Shown: positions 7,912 through 16,367 of the stretch, in pieces | Layout of the letters: every line of letters begins with the position of its first letter | Numbering within the stretch: the first letter of the stretch is position 1 | Source of the DNA: Bifidobacterium breve | GTDB lineage: Bacteria; Actinomycetota; Actinomycetes; Nanopelagicales; Nanopelagicaceae | Direction of reading: 5' to 3' | Assembly: GCA_945890205.1 (NCBI GenBank) | Contig: CAMDCL010000002.1 | Span: 1-64,000, forward strand | Length of the DNA stretch: 64,000 bases | Program-made: the position numbers and the translations under genes | The notes under the pieces: generated by a model | The model's input: the letters and a program-made list of their open reading frames with translations, nothing else | What the model was told of the DNA's origin: nothing | Database searches by the model: none

Positions 7912-9902
7912 TGAGCGACATGTCAGCACAGGTGCGGCGCGCACTAGATGTTGCGGTTGAGGCAATTGGTGGTTCTGCTCGTGATGGCCAGATTGAAATG
8001 GCTGAAGCGGTTGCAAATGCGCTAACAAATCGACATCACCTAATGGTTCAAGCTGGAACCGGTACCGGTAAATCACTTGCTTATTTGATCCCCGGAATCG
8101 TTCACGGGCGCAAGGTATTGGTTGCAACAGCCACCCTTGCACTACAAAGACAGCTGGTAGATCGCGATCTTCCCGCAGTTGTTCCGGCACTTGAAAAAGA
8201 GTTAGGTCGAGAGATCTCCTACGCCATTTATAAGGGTGTTGGAAATTATGTGTGCCTACAAAAGATGAATAGCGAGGATGTTGACCCAGATACCGAGTTA
8301 GTGATGGAGGTTTCATCACTAGAAAAGGATGCCAAGCGTCTGATCGCTTGGGCCAAGACCCCAGGTGTTAGCGGAGATCGTGATGATGCACCTGAAGTTG
8401 ATCGACGAGTATGGGCGGCTAATAGCACATCAGGTCGTGAATGTGTGGGCGCTGATGTGTGTGCATTTGGATCGCAATGCTTTGCAGCCAATGCAAAGGC
8501 AAAGGCGCAAACGGCAGATATTGTCATTACAAATCACACCCTGCTTGCGATCGAGATTGTGGACTCGCATCCAATTTTGCCTGAACGAGATTGTGTCATT
8601 TTGGATGAGGCGCATGAGTTTATGGATCGAGCAACTCAAGCTGTCACCGATGAGTTAACCTCTAATCGAGTTTTACGGGCAGCGGCGATGGCCCGAAAGT
8701 TCATGCCGGGCAAGCTTGCAGATGCATTCCATAAAGCTGCAAATGATTTTCATGAATCTATGGTTGATTACGGCGAAGATATTAAGGGTGATCTATCGGC
8801 GCAGGGTCGCCTTGAGCAGATCCCACAATCCCTAGAGTTTTCAATTCGCAAGGTTATGGAGAGCTCAAAGGCGATCATGCAGTTCTTAGCTGCAGATGAT
8901 GAGATCATCGACACTGATGAGTTAGCAGAGCGTGCTCGAGTGAAAGGTGCGGTCAATGAGATTGCAACGACTGCAACAACAATTTTGAAGCTAGGCGATG
9001 GCCTAGTGCTGTGGTATGAACCAACATTTTCTACCTTGTACTTAGCGCCCTTGTCGGTATCTGATGTGTTACGCGAAAATCTTTTGACCCAGACCCCGGT
9101 CATTGCAACATCTGCAACATTGACCGTTGGTAAGGGCTTTGATTCGATGGCCAAGAGCATCGGCTTTTTAGTCAATGAAGAGCTCAACGCTGAAGTTAAA
9201 GATGGTGAAGTTGATCCGGCCAATGTTCAAATGCTCGATGTCGGCTCTCCCTTTGATTTTGCTAATCAAGGTGTGCTGTACATGCCTAAGCATCTGCCAG
9301 AGCCAGGTCGTGATGGTCCTAGCCAAGAGGTTTTGACTGAACTAGGTGAGCTCATTGACGCAGCGGGTGGACGCACACTGGCGCTCTTTTCATCATGGCG
9401 TGGGGTAGAGGCGGCTGATCTGCATCTGCGCAAGGTATTGGCGGAATTGCCCATCAAGATCATTACACAAAAACGTGGAGATGCTGTTGGTCCTTTGGTG
9501 TCACGGTTTGAAAAGGATGAGACCTCGATTTTGATCGGCACAATGTCGCTGTGGCAAGGTGTTGATGTTCCTGGAAATAGCTGCATTTTGGTTGCGATTG
9601 ATCGCATTCCATTTCCACGCCCCGATGAACCTGTTATGAGCGCCCGTGCATCACAGGCAGATGCGGCAGGTGGGAGCGGTTTTATGCAGGTTTCACTGCC
9701 TCGTGCTGCGCTCCTGTTGGCACAAGGCACCGGGCGTTTGATTCGCTCAGTTGATGATCGTGGTGTTGTTGCAATTTTGGATTCGCGAATTGTAACTAAG
9801 CGGTATGGAAATGTCCTGCTTAACTCCATGCCACCACTGTGGCGAACCTCAGATCCTGCAGTAGTGCGAGACTCTCTTAAGCGACTTTCTCAGAGTCTCT
9901 AG
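7911..9902 (+). CDS. dinG: DinG/XPD-type ATP-dependent DNA helicase
   Basis: 663 residues. Walker A is QAGTGTGKSLAYL (about 47-59) and the DEAH box is ILDEAHEF. Between them lie four cysteines suited to a 4Fe-4S cluster (YVC, then ECVGADVCAFGSQC), the hallmark of XPD/DinG helicases. The C-terminal RecA-like domain carries GTMSLWQGVDVPG and QGTGRLIRS. It unwinds DNA 5' to 3', probably in repair. It starts within the prpD stop codon, so it is co-transcribed with prpBCD without an obvious metabolic link. Its last 26 nt overlap the convergent dedA gene. Confidence 0.9.
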   Translation: MSDMSAQVRRALDVAVEAIGGSARDGQIEMAEAVANALTNRHHLMVQAGTGTGKSLAYLIPGIVHGRKVLVATATLALQRQLVDRDLPAVVPALEKELGREISYAIYKGVGNYVCLQKMNSEDVDPDTELVMEVSSLEKDAKRLIAWAKTPGVSGDRDDAPEVDRRVWAANSTSGRECVGADVCAFGSQCFAANAKAKAQTADIVITNHTLLAIEIVDSHPILPERDCVILDEAHEFMDRATQAVTDELTSNRVLRAAAMARKFMPGKLADAFHKAANDFHESMVDYGEDIKGDLSAQGRLEQIPQSLEFSIRKVMESSKAIMQFLAADDEIIDTDELAERARVKGAVNEIATTATTILKLGDGLVLWYEPTFSTLYLAPLSVSDVLRENLLTQTPVIATSATLTVGKGFDSMAKSIGFLVNEELNAEVKDGEVDPANVQMLDVGSPFDFANQGVLYMPKHLPEPGRDGPSQEVLTELGELIDAAGGRTLALFSSWRGVEAADLHLRKVLAELPIKIITQKRGDAVGPLVSRFEKDETSILIGTMSLWQGVDVPGNSCILVAIDRIPFPRPDEPVMSARASQADAAGGSGFMQVSLPRAALLLAQGTGRLIRSVDDRGVVAILDSRIVTKRYGNVLLNSMPPLWRTSDPAVVRDSLKRLSQSL

Positions 9903-10485
9903 ATAGGTAGTTCTTAATCGCCAAGGCGATGCTTAAAACAATAAAGAAGGCTGCGATGTAGCGCGAAGCATCTTTCAACTGCGGATTAGAGTTAGCAAAG
10001 TAGCCAAGACATGTGATGCCAAAGCCCCACGTAATTGCACTTAAAAGATTGACCACGGCAAATTTAGCTGCATTCATCTTGGCGACCCCTGCCAAAAATG
10101 GAATCAAGGTGCGAAACCAGGGATAAAAGCGGGCCAAAAACATAGATGAGATGCCATGTTTTTCATAGAAGGACTCAGCCTTAGTCAGTAAGTGATTCAG
10201 GCTACTTTTATTTTTGCTGGTTATATAGCCATAACCAAAACGTCTACCCAATCGATATGCGGTTTGATCACCCAGAAAGGCTCCTAAAGTTACAACCACT
10301 GCCGTTGTAAGAATATTTAAATCATCACTCGTTGCCACAATCAATCCTGCTGTAAATAGCAGGGTGTCACCAGGTATAAAGAAGGCCAGAATGACAGCTG
10401 TTTCTAGATAGATGATCACAAAGAGAGTCAGGTAAAAGAGCGCCGGTCCAAGTCCGCCGATCTGACTCTCAATAAAAGTTGTCAT
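9877..10485 (-). CDS. DedA family membrane protein
   Basis: 202 residues with several hydrophobic segments and the SNARE-associated/VTT core: ETAVILAFFIPGDTLLFTAG near the N terminus, GDQTAYRLGRRFG in the middle and RFYPWFRTLIPFLAGVAKM. DedA proteins are implicated in phospholipid flipping or proton-dependent membrane homeostasis; the substrate is not shown by sequence. A TACTTT hexamer lies exactly 6 nt before the ATG without a Shine-Dalgarno sequence, suggesting a leaderless transcript. The 3' end overlaps dinG by 26 nt. Confidence 0.88.
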   Translation of the reverse strand: MTTFIESQIGGLGPALFYLTLFVIIYLETAVILAFFIPGDTLLFTAGLIVATSDDLNILTTAVVVTLGAFLGDQTAYRLGRRFGYGYITSKNKSSLNHLLTKAESFYEKHGISSMFLARFYPWFRTLIPFLAGVAKMNAAKFAVVNLLSAITWGFGITCLGYFANSNPQLKDASRYIAAFFIVLSIALAIKNYLSRDSEKVA

Positions 10486-10561
10486 TATTGAAAAGTACTG
10501 TAAGGTTTTGATTCAAGCAACAAATGCTGTATTTCCTGTGATTGTTCAGAGAGGTGGCGAA

Positions 10562-11140
10562 ATGCCAAGGATTCAAACCCCTGATTTAGCCTCTCATCGT
10601 GATTGGCGAAGAAATCAACTCATTGAAGCGGCGGCAAGTATCGCCCTTGAATCTGGTGGTGCAGCAATATCTGTTGCTGCAGTTGCACAGCGTGCCGGCC
10701 TGTCGCGTACATCTGTCTACGAGTACTTCGGCAGCGGCTCTGAATTAGTTGCTGATTTAGTAATTGATGAACTCAATAGCTTTGCTACAACTTTAAACAC
10801 CGCAGTTTCTGGGTGTGCTGATGCTCAATGCATAGTCTCCTGCTGGATACGAGGAGCGTTGACCTACATCGCAGATGGCCGACACTTATTAGCTAAAGCG
10901 CTTAACTCAGCTGCTAAGCCTCAATCTCGCTCACATCAGATCGGTATGGCACACCGAGCGTTGATGTCACCTTTGATCAAGGCTGTAGAAGAGCTGGGAG
11001 TAAAGGATTCGCAGCGCGCACTCATCTTTATTCAAGCAATTACAGATGCATCGACAAAGAGAATTGAATCAGGCCACGATGCTGAAAGTGAGATCGCTTA
11101 TGCGACCGCCTTCTGCATCAATGGCCTGATTTCAGGTTAA
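10562..11140 (+). CDS. TetR family transcriptional regulator
   Basis: 192 residues. I use the ATG at 10562, not the TTG at 10508 of the track, because AGAGGTGG lies just upstream and the first 18 codons look unlike the family. The N-terminal helix-turn-helix is clear: RRNQLIEAAASIALESGG, then ISVAAVAQRAGLSRTSVYEYFGS (about 36-58). The C-terminal ligand-binding part is not diagnostic. It is divergent from dedA with 76 nt between, so it may regulate dedA or itself; no convincing operator palindrome was found. It ends 1 nt from the convergent secreted-protein gene. Confidence 0.85.
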   Translation: MPRIQTPDLASHRDWRRNQLIEAAASIALESGGAAISVAAVAQRAGLSRTSVYEYFGSGSELVADLVIDELNSFATTLNTAVSGCADAQCIVSCWIRGALTYIADGRHLLAKALNSAAKPQSRSHQIGMAHRALMSPLIKAVEELGVKDSQRALIFIQAITDASTKRIESGHDAESEIAYATAFCINGLISG

Positions 11141-11141
11141 A

Positions 11142-12098
11142 TTAACGACCAGTTACAAATAGTTTTGTCTTTAAACCTTCATATAGAGTTTTTCTGCTAG
11201 GTGCCGTTACATCAATCTCACACTTTCCGCGACGAACAGTAAGAACTGAGCGAACAACAGAACAAGCCCCCACAGCCTTGTACTTAACCCGCTCACCAAA
11301 GTTACTAGTCAAGGGCAAGTTGCTCTTACTGAAAGCTTTAAGTGATTCAGGCAATGTAAAGGTATCTATTGTTTGAACTCCAAGAGTAAGGCGAATCGGC
11401 AGGATCACCGTAACTGGAGCAGAGTTTGCATTGCCCGCACTTGTTACAGAGATCGCACACTCACCCGTTCCGGCAAGGGGCAAAATTTGCAGTCCATTGA
11501 GAGAACAGGATGGAGCTAGTGAGCGGTAGCTCAAAGGTGCGCCGTTTTTCGAGGTCGCAGCAACGGTGGATAGTTGTCGATAGCTCAGGGTAGCTGGTGT
11601 TCTTGTAGTGACGGCAACACCATTGATCGTCGCAGTGACCTCATCTGCTGGCAGGGTTGTTGTTCCTGCAACAGCTGCCTTGAAGCTCAGAGGAATAAAC
11701 TGATCCTCCGAAAAGTCAGATGCAACGGTGTGATCAAAGCGCATAAAGATGCCGCACTTTGAAACTGTGCAATCGACGGTTGTGCTACCTACAACAAATG
11801 ATCCAGTGGGCTTAAAGGTAATTGCAGCAGTCGGCAAAAATGATGCACCACGTTGTGTGGAGATCCATAGCTCTACCGCCTTGTTACACAAGGCAGAACG
11901 AGTACCAGCTGGAGCTTCTACACATTGTTGAATGTATAAGCCACCCTTAGATGGAACATTTGTGAGCGAAAGATTGATTGTTGCATTTTGAAAATCAAGG
12001 TTGGTTAGAGGGCCGCCAACAAACTTGGTTTCTGCTGCCTGTGCTGAAACCGGAGTCATTAACGCTGCGATCAATGCAACAAGAACTAGCTTCTTCAT
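11142..12098 (-). CDS. Secreted neocarzinostatin-like protein, large paralog
   Basis: 318 residues from the ATG at 12098, chosen because it forms an ATGA overlap with the upstream gene; the track starts 4 codons earlier. A signal peptide (KKLVLVALIAALMTPVSAQAAE) is clear. The first half shares a domain with the neighbouring 161-aa protein: YIQQC...C, WIS, then DCTVSKCGIFMRFDHT and SEDQFIPLSF. The paired cysteines, including C-x4-C, resemble the two disulfides of the neocarzinostatin beta-sandwich fold. The second half is a separate beta-rich region with three further cysteines (SCSLNG, GECAI, ACSVV, KCEID). Function unknown; the divergent importer suggests ligand capture at the cell surface. 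Confidence 0.6.
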   Translation of the reverse strand: MKKLVLVALIAALMTPVSAQAAETKFVGGPLTNLDFQNATINLSLTNVPSKGGLYIQQCVEAPAGTRSALCNKAVELWISTQRGASFLPTAAITFKPTGSFVVGSTTVDCTVSKCGIFMRFDHTVASDFSEDQFIPLSFKAAVAGTTTLPADEVTATINGVAVTTRTPATLSYRQLSTVAATSKNGAPLSYRSLAPSCSLNGLQILPLAGTGECAISVTSAGNANSAPVTVILPIRLTLGVQTIDTFTLPESLKAFSKSNLPLTSNFGERVKYKAVGACSVVRSVLTVRRGKCEIDVTAPSRKTLYEGLKTKLFVTGR

Positions 12099-12580
12099 TT
12101 TTCTCCCCATTTGACGATTATTGGAATAAATAGATCTGAACTTCGATCATTACTGCGTAGATGATCTGCTCGTACGGTGATTGCGCACTTCACCTTGGTG
12201 CAATCAAACTTTCCGATCTTCTTTGAGATCTTTACCTTTTGAGTAAAGCGTCCACCGGGTAAAAACTCTTCAGTTAAACCGATTGCATAAGGTGGGGGAT
12301 TGGAGGAAATCCAAAATGATGATTCACCTAATCCAGCTTTATTGACTCCGCCACCACATGGGGTCGGAGCCTTGCCCTTTGGAGGTATTACGCAAAAGGC
12401 TAGATAAATACCGACCGTCTCATCAAAGTATCGGCCTTTTACAGTTACAGATGAGCCGCTCTTTACTGTGGTTTTTGAAACGGAAAGGATTTGATCTTGT
12501 GAACCCTTCACCGATGTTGCATAGGAGGAAGGCATGGAGGAGATAGCTAACGCCACCAGCAGCATCAATATCTTCCTCAT
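12095..12580 (-). CDS. Secreted neocarzinostatin-like protein, small paralog
   Basis: 161 residues from the ATG at 12580 (the track begins at a TTG two codons earlier). Signal peptide KILMLLVALAISSMPSSYATS. The mature protein is one domain: a LSVSKTTVKSGSSVTVKG strand pair, GIYLAFC...PC, SFWISSN, then FDCTKVKCAITVRADHL and DLFIPIIVKW. Spacing and cysteines match the large paralog next door and resemble neocarzinostatin-type proteins. It is first of the two-gene unit; TAGAGT lies 6 nt before the ATG. It is divergent from a heme/cobalamin-type ABC importer, so a hemophore-like role is a reasonable but unproven idea. Confidence 0.6.
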   Translation of the reverse strand: MRKILMLLVALAISSMPSSYATSVKGSQDQILSVSKTTVKSGSSVTVKGRYFDETVGIYLAFCVIPPKGKAPTPCGGGVNKAGLGESSFWISSNPPPYAIGLTEEFLPGGRFTQKVKISKKIGKFDCTKVKCAITVRADHLRSNDRSSDLFIPIIVKWGEK

Positions 12581-12586
12581 GGCCAA

Positions 12587-12592
12587 ACTCTA
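12587..12592 (-). promoter_or_regulatory. -10 element (TAGAGT) of the secreted-protein pair
   Basis: TAGAGTTTGGCCATG places the hexamer 6 nt before the start codon. Nearly the same 15 nt (TAGAGTTTGGCTATG) precedes psuG. No Shine-Dalgarno sequence, so the transcript is probably leaderless. Confidence 0.5.
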
Positions 12593-12664
12593 ATTTGAAG
12601 CCTTTGAAGCCTTATCCGACAGGACACAAAGAACTGTCGTGAAAAGTTTTGGCACACTAGCCTC

Positions 12665-13567
12665 GTGAGAAAATTGTTAATAATCGCGCTTGCGATTGCA
12701 CTTTCTGGGTGTTCGCAAAGCCCAGATGCAAGATCTATAACAATTTCTCAGGATCAAGTGAGATCGATTTCACTTTCAACCTCGGGATCTTTTACCGCAT
12801 CCCGCGTGGTTGTTTTGGCTAACGGTGTTGCCGAGATCATGCAATCTCTCAATGCGCAATCCATCATCGTCGGTCGAGATATCTCAAGTAGCGAGGATTC
12901 GCTATCACAGATCCCAATCGTTACCTCTGGCCATCAAGTTCTTGCAGAAAAGGTAATCGCACTTAAGCCCGATCTTGTAATTATTGATGCATCGACCGGC
13001 CCACAATCTGCAATTGATCTGATCCGTTCGAGTGGAGTTACAGTTGTGAAAACTCCAGAAAGCTGGAGGCTCGGTGATATTTCGGTAAAGGTGCGGGCTG
13101 TGGCAGCTGCGATAGGTGCCCAGTCACAGGCGGAGCAGTTGGTGCAACAGATTGACCAATCCTTAGTGACATCACAACTTTCATGGTCTCCACATGTTGC
13201 CTTTTTATATCTACGTGGAACATCATCTGTGTATCTCATTGGTGGTTCTGGTTCAGGTGCTGACTCATTGTTAGCGGCGTTAGGTGCGATTGATGTTGGA
13301 GCCAAAGAATTAGATCGTCCCTTTAATGCATTAACCGCTGAATCTCTTGCACAGCTCAACCCTGATGTCATTATGGTGATGAGCAAGGGTCTTGAATCTG
13401 TAGGAGGGGTAAAGGGTTTACTCAAACTTCCGGGTGTTGCTCAAACCAAGGCTGGAAAAAATTCTGCGATTATCGATGTAGATGACTCGTTACTGCTCTC
13501 CTTTGGCACCAGAACCCCATCATTACTACAAGTACTAGCAAAGGCGCTTGAGCAGGTGAGAGGATGA
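12665..13567 (+). CDS. ABC importer substrate-binding lipoprotein (heme or cobalamin type)
   Basis: 300 residues, GTG start. The N terminus is a lipoprotein signal (LLIIALAIALSGC, lipobox LSGC, Cys about 16), so it is membrane-anchored. The rest is a BtuF/HmuT-like class III binding protein: VVLANGVAEIMQSL, VGRDISSSEDSLSQIP, LKPDLVIID and a C-terminal LNPDVIMVMSKG lobe. The STGPQSAIDL stretch is closer to HmuT-like heme binders than to siderophore binders. B12 is a serious alternative, because the cell uses a B12-dependent NrdJ. First of a three-gene importer unit with ATGA overlaps. Confidence 0.75.
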   Translation: MRKLLIIALAIALSGCSQSPDARSITISQDQVRSISLSTSGSFTASRVVVLANGVAEIMQSLNAQSIIVGRDISSSEDSLSQIPIVTSGHQVLAEKVIALKPDLVIIDASTGPQSAIDLIRSSGVTVVKTPESWRLGDISVKVRAVAAAIGAQSQAEQLVQQIDQSLVTSQLSWSPHVAFLYLRGTSSVYLIGGSGSGADSLLAALGAIDVGAKELDRPFNALTAESLAQLNPDVIMVMSKGLESVGGVKGLLKLPGVAQTKAGKNSAIIDVDDSLLLSFGTRTPSLLQVLAKALEQVRG

Positions 13568-14535
13568 AAAAGTCCCTCCCATTCATATTTCTGAGCTGTG
13601 CATTTTTCATCTCACTATCTATTGGTGCAACCCAGATCGCTGATTTTTGGACCGCCTTAATAAACCCCGGAAGCAATGAAATCCTGTGGCAGATAAGGGT
13701 TCCACGTGTCACCGCCGCTGTGATCGTGGGCGCTGCCTTAGGTGTTGCAGGTTTGTTAGCTCAAGGCGCGTGCAACAACGCGGTTGCAGAGCCGGCCATT
13801 CTTGGAACATCGGCGGGCGCAGCATTTGGCGCGGTTCTTGCCATTAGCGTGGGTTTGGTTGAGGTGGGAACAGTTGGTGCGATTTTCTGTGGAACCTTAG
13901 GCGCCTTACTTGCAACCTCGCTGACATTTAAGTTAGCAGCTTTGAGAGGAGCTTTGTCCTCCTTTACTTTAATCATTGTCGGAATCGCAGTCTCTGCAAT
14001 CTTTACCTCATTTGTCGGAATTGCATCTGCAATGGCCTCAAGGGCCGAAGCTCGATCAATATCATTTTGGAGCTTTGGTTCGTTGGCGTTGATTACCTCT
14101 GAAAATCTCATCGGAGTAAGTATCACAACCACTATTGGTGTTGCTATCGCATGGAGGATCGCACCATTCTTGGATCGATTATCGCTAGGGGATGCAACAG
14201 CCTTTCACCTAGGTACTGATGTTTCCAGGATTCGATTATTGGCATTAATTGGCCTATCTATCGCTGCAGGTGGTGCGGTTAGTACAGTCGGATCAATCGC
14301 CTTTATTGGATTGGCAGCACCGCATATTGCACGTTTTATTTATGGGCCATCACATCGACAATTAGTTGTCCATAGCGCTGTGATCGGTGCTTTGATTGTT
14401 GTTGTGGCAGACACTGTGTCTCGAACAATTGCACAACCCAATGAGCTTCCTATTGGCCTAGCAACGGCTTTATTGGGTGCTCCAGTTTTGATCGCACTTG
14501 TTGCTGTAAAGAACAATGTCTGGAGAACGCAATGA
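13564..14535 (+). CDS. FecCD-type ABC importer permease
   Basis: 323 residues with about nine or ten hydrophobic helices, the usual size for the FecCD/BtuC/HmuU family. Family signatures are LWQIRVPRVTAAVIVGAALGVAGLLAQ (about 37-63), LGTSAGAAFGAVLAI, and near the end STVGSIAFIGLAAPHIARFIYGPSHR, the cytoplasmic loop that couples to the ATPase. It forms the membrane channel for heme, cobalamin or a siderophore. It overlaps both neighbours by 4 nt, so subunits are likely made in step. Confidence 0.85.
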   Translation: MKKSLPFIFLSCAFFISLSIGATQIADFWTALINPGSNEILWQIRVPRVTAAVIVGAALGVAGLLAQGACNNAVAEPAILGTSAGAAFGAVLAISVGLVEVGTVGAIFCGTLGALLATSLTFKLAALRGALSSFTLIIVGIAVSAIFTSFVGIASAMASRAEARSISFWSFGSLALITSENLIGVSITTTIGVAIAWRIAPFLDRLSLGDATAFHLGTDVSRIRLLALIGLSIAAGGAVSTVGSIAFIGLAAPHIARFIYGPSHRQLVVHSAVIGALIVVVADTVSRTIAQPNELPIGLATALLGAPVLIALVAVKNNVWRTQ

Positions 14536-15122
14536 TCACTATTGATGAAATCACCATCATCCGCGACGGTCGCGAGATAATTTATGATTACTCTGAACAA
14601 ATTCCTGCCGGATCAATCACAGTTATTGTTGGGCCCAATGGCAGCGGAAAATCCACCTTATTAGCCGCTATTGCAGGAGATATCGCACCTGACAAGGGAA
14701 CAATTACGATTGATGATCATCATCCGATATTGACTTCGGCTAGTACCTTGGCTGGTATTCGTGCCATGGCGGTTCAAAATCAAAGCTTTGTCCTGGGTTT
14801 TACCGTCCGCGAGGTAGTTGAAATGGGCGGTAACTCAGCTGAAGTGTTAGAGGCGTTAGAGCTCAGTGAACTAGCTGATCGCTTAGTGACGACTTTGTCT
14901 GGGGGAGAAGCCCAACGGGTTGCGATTGCTCAAGCCATTGCCCAAGGTACTCCGGTCTTGCTATTAGATGAACCTCTTGCATCGCAGGATATTTATTCTC
15001 GTCGAAAGATCATCGAGTTATTACAGCAGCGTGCAGAAAGTGGAACTACCGTTGTGGTCGTGGCTCATAGTTCAGAAACAGAGTTAACGTGGGCCGATAA
15101 GGTTGTTAACCAGTTCCACTAA
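14532..15122 (+). CDS. ABC importer ATPase, unusually short
   Basis: 196 residues, against about 250 for BtuD/HmuV-type ATPases. Every catalytic motif is present: Walker A GPNGSGKST (about 34-42), Q-loop AVQNQ, signature LSGGEAQRVAIAQA, Walker B VLLLDEPLASQD and switch histidine VVAHSSE. What is missing is part of the helical subdomain between Q-loop and signature and the C-terminal tail after the H-loop. It looks like trimming without loss of function. It follows the permease with an ATGA overlap, and its last 39 nt overlap the convergent NUDIX gene. Confidence 0.82.
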   Translation: MITIDEITIIRDGREIIYDYSEQIPAGSITVIVGPNGSGKSTLLAAIAGDIAPDKGTITIDDHHPILTSASTLAGIRAMAVQNQSFVLGFTVREVVEMGGNSAEVLEALELSELADRLVTTLSGGEAQRVAIAQAIAQGTPVLLLDEPLASQDIYSRRKIIELLQQRAESGTTVVVVAHSSETELTWADKVVNQFH

Positions 15123-15551
15123 TTGCGGCCAGGAGTTTCTAAAGCTGGGATGCAAAGGCAGTTGCTCAACCTTTTCAATATCCACCCAACGAACCTCGTG
15201 GGATTCATCATTGACCTCGTGGGCAATTAATCCATCTGCTGCACGTGCAATAACTGTTTCATACCGCCAATCACCATGGTCATCGATAAAGGTGTACAGC
15301 GGTGTTAGTAAATCTGTATCGATCCCAGTCTCCTCAACCGCTTCGCGGAAGGCACCTTCAATAGTTGATTCATGGGAATCCCGCGCACCGCCTGGGATGC
15401 CCCAGGTATCTCCGTTATGAACCCAGGGCGCACGATGTTGTAACAAAATTTGGTTGCCACGGATAATCAATACCCCGGCGGCACCGTTAAGACCCCAATG
15501 CTTATTACCGCAGGCGCATGTGACCCAACCATCACCATCGCGCACCGCCAT
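15084..15551 (-). CDS. NUDIX hydrolase
   Basis: 155 residues. The NUDIX box GARDSHESTIEGAFREAVEETGI fits G-x5-E-x7-REUxEExGU exactly. An N-terminal VTCACGNKHWGLNGAAG segment with two cysteines precedes it, as in actinobacterial NUDIX proteins that keep a half zinc ribbon. It hydrolyses a nucleoside diphosphate linked to another moiety; the substrate cannot be told from sequence. It overlaps the ABC ATPase gene by 39 nt at its 3' end and is divergent from the PKD gene. A CAGGCT hexamer 6 nt before the ATG may be its promoter. Confidence 0.88.
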   Translation of the reverse strand: MAVRDGDGWVTCACGNKHWGLNGAAGVLIIRGNQILLQHRAPWVHNGDTWGIPGGARDSHESTIEGAFREAVEETGIDTDLLTPLYTFIDDHGDWRYETVIARAADGLIAHEVNDESHEVRWVDIEKVEQLPLHPSFRNSWPQLVELVNNLIGPR

Positions 15552-15618
15552 GTTCGTAGCCTGTCACAACTATCCACAGTTTGCCCTGCGATCGCCCTGG
15601 CGGTCTGCGGGGCAACTT

Positions 15619-16362
15619 ATGGTGCCGCACATGGTCGCCATCATTGTGATATTTGCACTTATTTTTTCTACAACTACACCAGCCTCTGCCGATGAGTGTG
15701 CAGAAAAGGCGTGTATCAATGTCTACACCGATAACAATCAAATCATTATCGAAGCTCGCAAAGGCAGCAGCAGTGTTAAGAAAACCATCACTCAGGCCCC
15801 CAAGAAACCCGCTGTAAAGCCCACACCAAAGCCCACTGTTAAGCCCTTATTTTTTCCACCAACAACTTCTAAACCGGTTGTAAAGAGACCAACTGTAAAA
15901 CGCACCTATAAACCACGGGTCAAAAAGGCCACAACCAAGGTCAATCTCAGTGATCGTTTAACCAAGCTAGTTCCTACCGCAGGTGTTGCTTATCAACCCG
16001 AGTTCGAGCCATTAATAAATGTGCCGGTGTATTTCTGGTGCGACCTTCCATCCATATTTCACAGCCGGGTAGACATTATTGGCGAGGTCGTTGATGTGAC
16101 CTTGCGCCCCTCATTTACATGGAGCTTTGGCGATGGCTCTTTTTATTCGACAACTGAAAATGGGGCTCCATATCCCAATGGATCGATTCGTCACACCTAT
16201 TCACGATCAGGCACCTATGTCATCACCTTGCTTACAACCTGGAATGGCAGTTACACCCATAACGCCCAAGTAAGAGCGGTTAGCGGAACGGTAAAGAAGC
16301 TCTCTTTTTCACAAGTAACAGTTGTTCAGGCACCCACCCACTTCATCACACCCAAAGGATAA
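15619..16362 (+). CDS. Secreted PKD-domain protein
   Basis: 247 residues from the ATG at 15619. The track start (15454) would run through the NUDIX gene, whereas the ATG at 15619 (or 15631) gives a good signal peptide (VAIIVIFALIFSTTTPASADE) and has GCGGGGC upstream. The mature protein has a charged, proline- and lysine-rich linker (repeats like KPTPKPTVKP and KRPTVKRTYKPRVKK, about 50-110), then a PKD-like beta-sandwich with FTWSFGDGS and HTYSRSGTYVITL. PKD domains mediate surface or protein contacts. It is followed 5 nt later by the DUF4192 gene. Specific role unknown. Confidence 0.65.
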   Translation: MVPHMVAIIVIFALIFSTTTPASADECAEKACINVYTDNNQIIIEARKGSSSVKKTITQAPKKPAVKPTPKPTVKPLFFPPTTSKPVVKRPTVKRTYKPRVKKATTKVNLSDRLTKLVPTAGVAYQPEFEPLINVPVYFWCDLPSIFHSRVDIIGEVVDVTLRPSFTWSFGDGSFYSTTENGAPYPNGSIRHTYSRSGTYVITLLTTWNGSYTHNAQVRAVSGTVKKLSFSQVTVVQAPTHFITPKG

Positions 16363-16367
16363 AACTC

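Noticed and set aside
9266-9829. 187-aa antisense ORF inside dinG
   Set aside because: It is a frame shadow of a well-conserved helicase domain: serine/arginine-rich, with no ribosome binding site or recognisable motif.
15454-15618. N-terminal extension of the PKD gene in the ORF track
   Set aside because: It would be antisense to the NUDIX start region and place a signal peptide internally. The ATG at 15619 gives a normal signal peptide.
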